Notes under the pieces: model-generated | The model's database searches: none | Seen by the model: only the letters and a program-made list of their open reading frames with translations | Told to the model about the DNA's origin: nothing | Part shown: positions 5,450 through 8,160 of the stretch, one piece after another | How positions within the stretch are numbered: the stretch's first letter is position 1 | How the letters are laid out: every line of letters begins with the position of its first letter | Assembly: GCA_017610485.1 (NCBI GenBank) | Contig: JAFCBY010000048.1 | Location: 1-8,160, forward strand | DNA from: Candidatus Falkowiibacteriota bacterium | Lineage (GTDB): Archaea; Iainarchaeota; Iainarchaeia; Iainarchaeales; GCA-2688035 | Length of the DNA: 8,160 bases | Direction of reading: 5' to 3' | Position numbers and translations under genes: made by a program

Positions 5450-6297
5450 ACCGCCCTTTAAAAACTTTCACCGGAAGCCCGTTCTATCCAAACCGCTTTA
5501 AAGGGCGGAAACAAAATTCTATCGGTGAGACTGTTTTGGAGCCAGAGATGACCCCGGATTTAGCCGAAGTTTGCGGCATTCACGCAGGAGACGGATACAT
5601 GAGAAAACGCAAGTGGGGCAGTACAGAAATTGATATACGTGGAGGTGTTGACGAGAAAGAGTATTATAATAATCATGTCGTTCCACTCTTTGAAAGAGTT
5701 TTTAATATTAAAATATGTTCTAGATTTTCCTCTCGCAGGGATACCTACGGTTTTGTAATCTATAATGCAAAAGTAGCCAAACTTATGCATTCACTTGGTT
5801 TTCCCTATGGTAAAAAGACCTTGACTGTTGGAGTTCCAAAACAGATTCTCGTTTCTCGGAATTTGGATATAATATATTGGTTTGTTCGCGGGGCCTTTGA
5901 TACTGATGGTTGTCTTGATTTCAACAAAAAAGGGGGAAGTCGTTATACCCTTTTCAAGAGAACAAGGGAATATTACCCTCGAATCACTATTAACCTTGTT
6001 TCTAAGAATTTATTTGACGGGTTGCGTCTCCTCTTTGACAAAACAGGTTTCTTCTATTTCACAAGCTTAACACAACCTAAAAACTTCTATTGGAATCCAC
6101 AACACGTTCTGTGTTTGAGTGGTGTTTCTAATTTAGAGAAGTGGATACAAAATATAGGTTTCAAAAACTCTACAAAATTCTCTCGATACTTGATTTGGAA
6201 AGAGCATGGATTCTGCCCAAGAAAAACGACCTATAAACAAAGAAAACAAATATTAAATAAGGAATTAGACCCCAATAGTCTATACAAGGACCTGTAG
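5446..6297 (+). CDS. Free-standing LAGLIDADG homing endonuclease ending inside tRNA-Arg
   Basis: A 283-residue protein with two LAGLIDADG-type motifs: LAEVCGIHAGDG at 39-50 (acidic Asp49) and FVRGAFDTDG at 146-155 (Asp154). The spacing and length suit a monomeric two-motif endonuclease that makes a staggered cut at a long target site. There are no intein splicing blocks (no Cys/Ser1, no terminal His-Asn), so it is not an intein. The start is the ATG overlapping the stop of the upstream small ORF. The last ten bases (6288-6297) are also the first ten of the tRNA-Arg gene, and the TAG stop is the tRNA's U8-A9-G10. Base composition is AT-rich (19 of 60 G+C at 5701-5760), unlike the flanking genes, which suggests horizontal origin. 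Both catalytic acids are present, so activity is plausible. The target site is unknown. Confidence 0.9.
   Translation: MNRPLKTFTGSPFYPNRFKGRKQNSIGETVLEPEMTPDLAEVCGIHAGDGYMRKRKWGSTEIDIRGGVDEKEYYNNHVVPLFERVFNIKICSRFSSRRDTYGFVIYNAKVAKLMHSLGFPYGKKTLTVGVPKQILVSRNLDIIYWFVRGAFDTDGCLDFNKKGGSRYTLFKRTREYYPRITINLVSKNLFDGLRLLFDKTGFFYFTSLTQPKNFYWNPQHVLCLSGVSNLEKWIQNIGFKNSTKFSRYLIWKEHGFCPRKTTYKQRKQILNKELDPNSLYKDL
5451..5508 (+). repeat. Perfect 12-bp inverted repeat at the start of the endonuclease ORF
   Basis: CCGCCCTTTAAA (5451-5462) and TTTAAAGGGCGG (5497-5508) are exact reverse complements separated by 34 bases, covering roughly codons 2-21 of the endonuclease ORF. In mRNA they would form a stable long-loop hairpin just after the start codon. 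The GC-rich half of the left arm can alternatively pair with GGGCG at 5434-5438, enclosing the ATG in a 13-base loop. Confidence 0.7.
6243..6260 (+). promoter_or_regulatory. Probable tRNA-Arg promoter inside the endonuclease coding region
   Basis: AAAACAAA (BRE-like, 6243-6250) is followed by TATTAAATAA (6251-6260). The box is centred about 32 bases before the first tRNA base at 6288, the usual archaeal spacing for a short-leader tRNA transcript. It lies entirely within the C-terminal codons of the endonuclease. Confidence 0.55.
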
Positions 6298-6381
6298 CCT
6301 AGTCAGGATTGGGCGCTTCGCTTCGGCTTCTAAAAAGAAGAGGCAACGAAGAGGTCGGGGGTTCGAATCCCTCCGGGTCCA
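6288..6381 (+). tRNA. tRNA-Arg (anticodon UCG) with a 19-base intron
   Basis: All arms fold. The acceptor stem is GGACCTG with CGGGTCC (one G-U), followed by discriminator A at 6381. The D stem is GCCT/GGGC. The anticodon stem is CTTCG (6316-6320) with CGAAG (6347-6351), the variable loop AGGTC, and the T arm GGGGG-TTCGAAT-CCCTC. After intron removal the anticodon loop is CTTCGGA, giving anticodon TCG (6323-6325), which reads CGA arginine codons. The overall sequence, with GGACC at the 5' end and TAGCCTAGTCAGGAT, looks like archaeal tRNA-Arg. CCA is not encoded, so the CCA-adding enzyme (partly present at 7520-8160) is needed. The 5' end overlaps the endonuclease stop codon. Confidence 0.95.
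6327..6345 (+). other. tRNA-Arg intron (position 37/38) in a bulge-helix-bulge fold
   Basis: The 19-base intron CTTCTAAAAAGAAGAGGCA lies at the canonical site after base 37. Exon bases CTTC (6321-6324) pair with intron GAGG (6340-6343) as the 4-bp central helix. The two 3-base bulges are GGC (6325-6327) and CAA (6344-6346), and cleavage after the second base of each gives exactly the 37/38 junctions. The inner stem is TTCT/AAGA closed by an AAAA loop. This is a complete hBHBh' substrate for the archaeal tRNA-splicing endonuclease. It is too short to encode anything. Confidence 0.9.
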
Positions 6382-6383
6382 AA

Positions 6384-6442
6384 CGCCGAGCAACCGGCGG
6401 GGCTGAGCAAGAAGGCTATCTTCGCATTCGGCTCAATAGCCT
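6384..6442 (+). promoter_or_regulatory. tRNA trailer / GNAT leader with hairpins, two of them mutually exclusive
   Basis: The 86 bases between tRNA-Arg and the GNAT ATG contain CGCCG/CGGCG (6384-6388 with 6395-6399, 6-base loop). Downstream are two competing folds: AGGCTAT/ATAGCCT (6413-6419 with 6436-6442, 7 bp perfect), or TGAGC/GCTCA (6404-6408 with 6431-6435) enclosing GAAG/CTTC (6411-6414 with 6420-6423). There is no T-tract for termination and no well-placed TATA box, so the GNAT gene may be read through from the tRNA promoter. A structured leader or small RNA is possible but unproven. Confidence 0.35.
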
Positions 6443-6467
6443 GGCTTCGCATAAATAGTGATTCAAG

Positions 6468-7049
6468 ATGGTTTTCAAAGAGGGAAAAATCGTTGACAGC
6501 TTCTCCGTCAAGGGCAAGGGTGGAGAAAAAATTCAGGTCATATTCAGGTACTTGAAGAAAGGCGATGTCAAAGCCTGCCTGAAGATGGTTAACTCCATTA
6601 GGAGCGAGGCAGAGTGCCTTGGCCAGCGCAGAATGGAGACCTTGAAGACTGAGAGGGACTGGCTGAAAAAGCAGCTTGAGGACATTCGAAAGAAAAAGGC
6701 GGTCGATGTCTTGGTTGAGGCTGGGGGAAAACTTGTTGGAGATGCCTCCATTCACCCCTACAACTATGAGTCCGGTGCCCATGTCGGCACCTTTGGAATA
6801 ATGCTCAAGGAAGAATTCACCGGGATTGGCATTGGAACAAGGCTTGGGAAAAAAATTCTGGAGCTTGCGAAGAAGGAAACCACTTACAAAATAATTGAGT
6901 CTGGCCATTTCTCAAAGAACAGGAGAAGCGCAAAATTGCACAAAAGGCTTGGCTTTACAAAGTGTGGCCTGCTTCCAAACGGCTCGCTTTTGAAGAACGG
7001 CGGCTATGATGGAACTGTCTGGCTCTACAAGCAAATCAAAAAGCTCTAA
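6468..7049 (+). CDS. GNAT-family N-acetyltransferase
   Basis: A 193-residue protein of the GCN5-related acetyltransferase fold, which transfers an acetyl group from acetyl-CoA to an amine. Residues 20-62 give the alpha1-alpha2 region after the IQVIFRYLKKGDVKACLKMVNSI start. Residues 79-98 are beta strands (VDVLVEAGGKLVGDASI). Motif A, the CoA pyrophosphate loop, is FGIMLKEEFTGIGIGTRLGKKILELA at 109-134, with the loop around TGIGIG. Motif B is NRRSAKLHKRLGF at 151-163. The ATG is preceded by GTGATT at a reasonable distance. The substrate cannot be told: ribosomal-protein, small-molecule or antibiotic targets are all possible. It ends two bases from the convergent gene at 7052. Confidence 0.9.
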   Translation: MVFKEGKIVDSFSVKGKGGEKIQVIFRYLKKGDVKACLKMVNSIRSEAECLGQRRMETLKTERDWLKKQLEDIRKKKAVDVLVEAGGKLVGDASIHPYNYESGAHVGTFGIMLKEEFTGIGIGTRLGKKILELAKKETTYKIIESGHFSKNRRSAKLHKRLGFTKCGLLPNGSLLKNGGYDGTVWLYKQIKKL

Positions 7050-7051
7050 CC

Positions 7052-7483
7052 CTACTTAATCCCTTCAAGCTTCCCGTTCAAGACAACTGGTTCCATTGCC
7101 CTTATCTCATCCTTGTAGGCCATGCCAGGAACTTCATTCAAGAGAAAGAGTTTCTTGCCGAGCACGTATGCAAACCCCATCTCCAAAAAGGTGTTGCCAC
7201 CAATATAGCCCTTGATGTCCTTTTTGTCAAGGTTGAGGACAAGCACTGCGTCACTTTCCCCTATCTTCCCAAAATAGTATTTCAGGATGTCAAGCTTCTG
7301 CATTCTTTTGTGGATTTCCCCGGATTCCTTTTCTTTCTGAATCTGCTCAAGGCTTATCTCTCCCCCAAGAATCATTTCGGCTGTCTTTGGCATTGTAACA
7401 GAATGCCCTAATTTTTCCAGTCTTTTCCTAACCTCGTCCATCTCATGCGTGAAGTCAAGGCTTGCGCAGATTGCTATCTTCAT
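7052..7483 (-). CDS. Nucleoside 2-deoxyribosyltransferase-like protein
   Basis: A 143-residue protein with a Rossmann-like beginning (MKIAICASLDFTHEMDEVRKRLEKLGHSV), a central SDAVLVLNLDKKDIKGYIGG at 77-96, and GGNTFLEMGFAYVLGKKLFLL at 95-115. The last segment matches the G-x-x-x-E-x-G-x-A-x-x-x-GK pattern of the nucleoside 2-deoxyribosyltransferase superfamily, with Glu101 at the position of the catalytic nucleophile and Asp78 as a likely second acid. Family members move or hydrolyse the deoxyribosyl group of nucleosides and nucleotides, but many archaeal homologues are uncharacterised, so the substrate is open. The transcript is probably leaderless: a TATA box at 7504-7512 lies about 25 bases upstream of the ATG, with no Shine-Dalgarno sequence. 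Confidence 0.7.
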   Translation of the reverse strand: MKIAICASLDFTHEMDEVRKRLEKLGHSVTMPKTAEMILGGEISLEQIQKEKESGEIHKRMQKLDILKYYFGKIGESDAVLVLNLDKKDIKGYIGGNTFLEMGFAYVLGKKLFLLNEVPGMAYKDEIRAMEPVVLNGKLEGIK

Positions 7484-7503
7484 AGAAGTGATTAGGTTGC
7501 AAA

Positions 7504-7520
7504 TTTTTATAAGGCCTTAT
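7504..7520 (-). promoter_or_regulatory. TATA box of the 7483 gene overlapped by a 12-bp palindrome
   Basis: On the minus strand TTATAAAAA (7512 to 7504) is centred about 25 bases from the ATG at 7483, fitting a leaderless transcript. The perfect palindrome ATAAGGCCTTAT (7509-7520) overlaps its upstream half at the BRE position and reaches the first base of the TGA triplet of the preceding CCA-enzyme gene. It could be an operator or chance. Confidence 0.55.
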
Positions 7521-8160
7521 CAGTAGCCCAAAAACTCTTCTTCTCCTTTGAGGTAGCCTGTCAGGAAAACGGCAAACTCCCTGTCCCTCTTGAACAGCTG
7601 AACCAAATCTTCCTCTTGCAGGATTTTAATGCCCTTGTTCAAGGCCTTTTTCATTTCGCCCTTTTCCCTGCCTTTCTCTTTTTTCAGGAAGCCCTGCAGG
7701 AATTTTCCCATGAGCGTGTGCTTTCTTGGAACCTCTATAATCCAGCGGCCGTCCTCAATTCTGGGCCCGGCAATAACCTTCGAATGCTTTTCCAGGAAGG
7801 CAGCGCTGTTCTTCGAGTCTGTTACAAACGGGCCTGCCTTAACAGAGCTCTTTTGAAGAACTCTTGAGTCAACCTCGAAGACTATTACAATGGACTCTTT
7901 TTCGTCTGTCCAGGCCTCGCTTCTTAAAACATTGAAGTCGTTGAGCTGAAGTTGCTTCTCTGTCTTCCTGGCAAACCTGTTTATTTGGCCCCAGACAATG
8001 TCTGCCAAAGCCTTTTTTGGGTAGGCAAGCCTTACTGCAACAAGCTCTTTTTTCAGCAGCATCTTCCTAAGCCTTGCAAGTGGCCATGCCCTCTCCTTTT
8101 TTCCAAAGAAGAAGCTCTCGCTTGGCTTTCTCAAAAACGCCTGCGATGCCGCCACAATCC
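7520..8160 (-). CDS. cca: CCA tRNA nucleotidyltransferase, archaeal class I (C-terminal half, N-terminus beyond window)
   Basis: CCA-adding enzymes build or repair the 3' CCA of tRNAs from CTP and ATP. The 212 visible residues are the C-terminal part. AASQAFLRKPSESFFFG near the left end is followed by a body and tail domain containing RSEAWTDEKESIVIVFEVDSR, then GPFVTDSKNSAAFLEKHSK and GPRIEDGRWIIEVPRKHT. This arrangement (a GP-x-V segment, an E-K-H helix and I-E-D-G-R-W) is characteristic of the archaeal class I enzyme tail that grips the tRNA elbow. The catalytic nucleotidyltransferase domain, roughly half the usual 430-450 residues, lies beyond the right edge. The frame is open through 8160, so no start is called. 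The last 50 residues are Lys/Glu-rich and more divergent. It complements the local tRNA-Arg, which lacks encoded CCA. Confidence 0.9.
   Translation of the reverse strand, partial: IVAASQAFLRKPSESFFFGKKERAWPLARLRKMLLKKELVAVRLAYPKKALADIVWGQINRFARKTEKQLQLNDFNVLRSEAWTDEKESIVIVFEVDSRVLQKSSVKAGPFVTDSKNSAAFLEKHSKVIAGPRIEDGRWIIEVPRKHTLMGKFLQGFLKKEKGREKGEMKKALNKGIKILQEEDLVQLFKRDREFAVFLTGYLKGEEEFLGY

Noticed and set aside
5446..6297. The possibility that the free-standing endonuclease is an intein or lies in a self-splicing intron.
   Set aside because: No Hint-domain blocks, no Cys/Ser1 and no terminal His-Asn are present. The tRNA downstream is complete, so the ORF does not interrupt it, and no intron core was seen.
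6382..6467. A second, degenerate tRNA or a C/D-box RNA downstream of tRNA-Arg.
   Set aside because: No T-arm consensus or acceptor stem can be formed, and a full set of C and D boxes is absent. Only one CTGA is seen.
6330..6908. Minus-strand open frame of 192 residues beginning with MARLNYFVSG and containing GGIRTPDL.
   Set aside because: The GGIRTPDL end is the reverse translation of the tRNA T arm, a familiar false gene signature, and the rest is antisense to the GNAT gene.
1..8160. CRISPR arrays, rRNA genes, insertion sequences with transposases, or antiviral systems.
   Set aside because: No regularly spaced direct repeats, rRNA-like segments, transposase motifs or defence gene clusters were seen.

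Overview
This is an archaeal window, most likely from a DPANN-type or euryarchaeal genome. The evidence is a Rad50 with a zinc hook, archaeal elongation factor 1-beta paired with its usual small four-CxxC zinc-ribbon partner, an archaeal-type CCA-adding enzyme, a tRNA-Arg gene without encoded CCA whose intron sits in a bulge-helix-bulge fold, and BRE/TATA-like promoters. The lineage cannot be fixed further from these genes.

Layout. Positions 1-3493 (minus) hold rad50, cut at its 3' end by the window edge. A 523-residue intein (1820-3388) sits between Lys and Ser of its Walker A motif and carries a two-motif LAGLIDADG endonuclease and a predicted helix-turn-helix. Divergently, 3631-4125 (+) encodes an unrecognised basic protein. 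It converges on the minus-strand pair zinc ribbon (4418-4573) and aEF1B (4147-4407), a translation unit. An unrecognised 146-residue protein follows at 4635-5075 (minus).

The 230-base gap at 5076-5305 holds an imperfect inverted duplication of a promoter, leader and Shine-Dalgarno sequence. Its plus copy drives a 47-residue ORF (5306-5449), coupled by an ATGA overlap to a free-standing LAGLIDADG endonuclease (5446-6297). The endonuclease ends inside the tRNA-Arg(UCG) gene (6288-6381): the tRNA bases U8-A9-G10 are its stop codon, and the likely tRNA promoter lies in its last codons. After the tRNA come a leader with alternative hairpins and a GNAT acetyltransferase (6468-7049, +). It converges on a nucleoside deoxyribosyltransferase-like protein (7052-7483, minus), preceded on the same strand by the C-terminal half of the CCA-adding enzyme (7520 to the right edge).

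How it fits together. The housekeeping content is translation and tRNA maturation (aEF1B, zinc ribbon, tRNA-Arg, CCA enzyme) plus DNA repair (Rad50). Two AT-rich selfish elements of the LAGLIDADG class lie over this background: an intein in the ATP-binding loop of a repair ATPase, and a free-standing endonuclease fused to the 5' edge of a tRNA gene. The most noteworthy features are these two elements and the inverted promoter/leader duplication beside the second.
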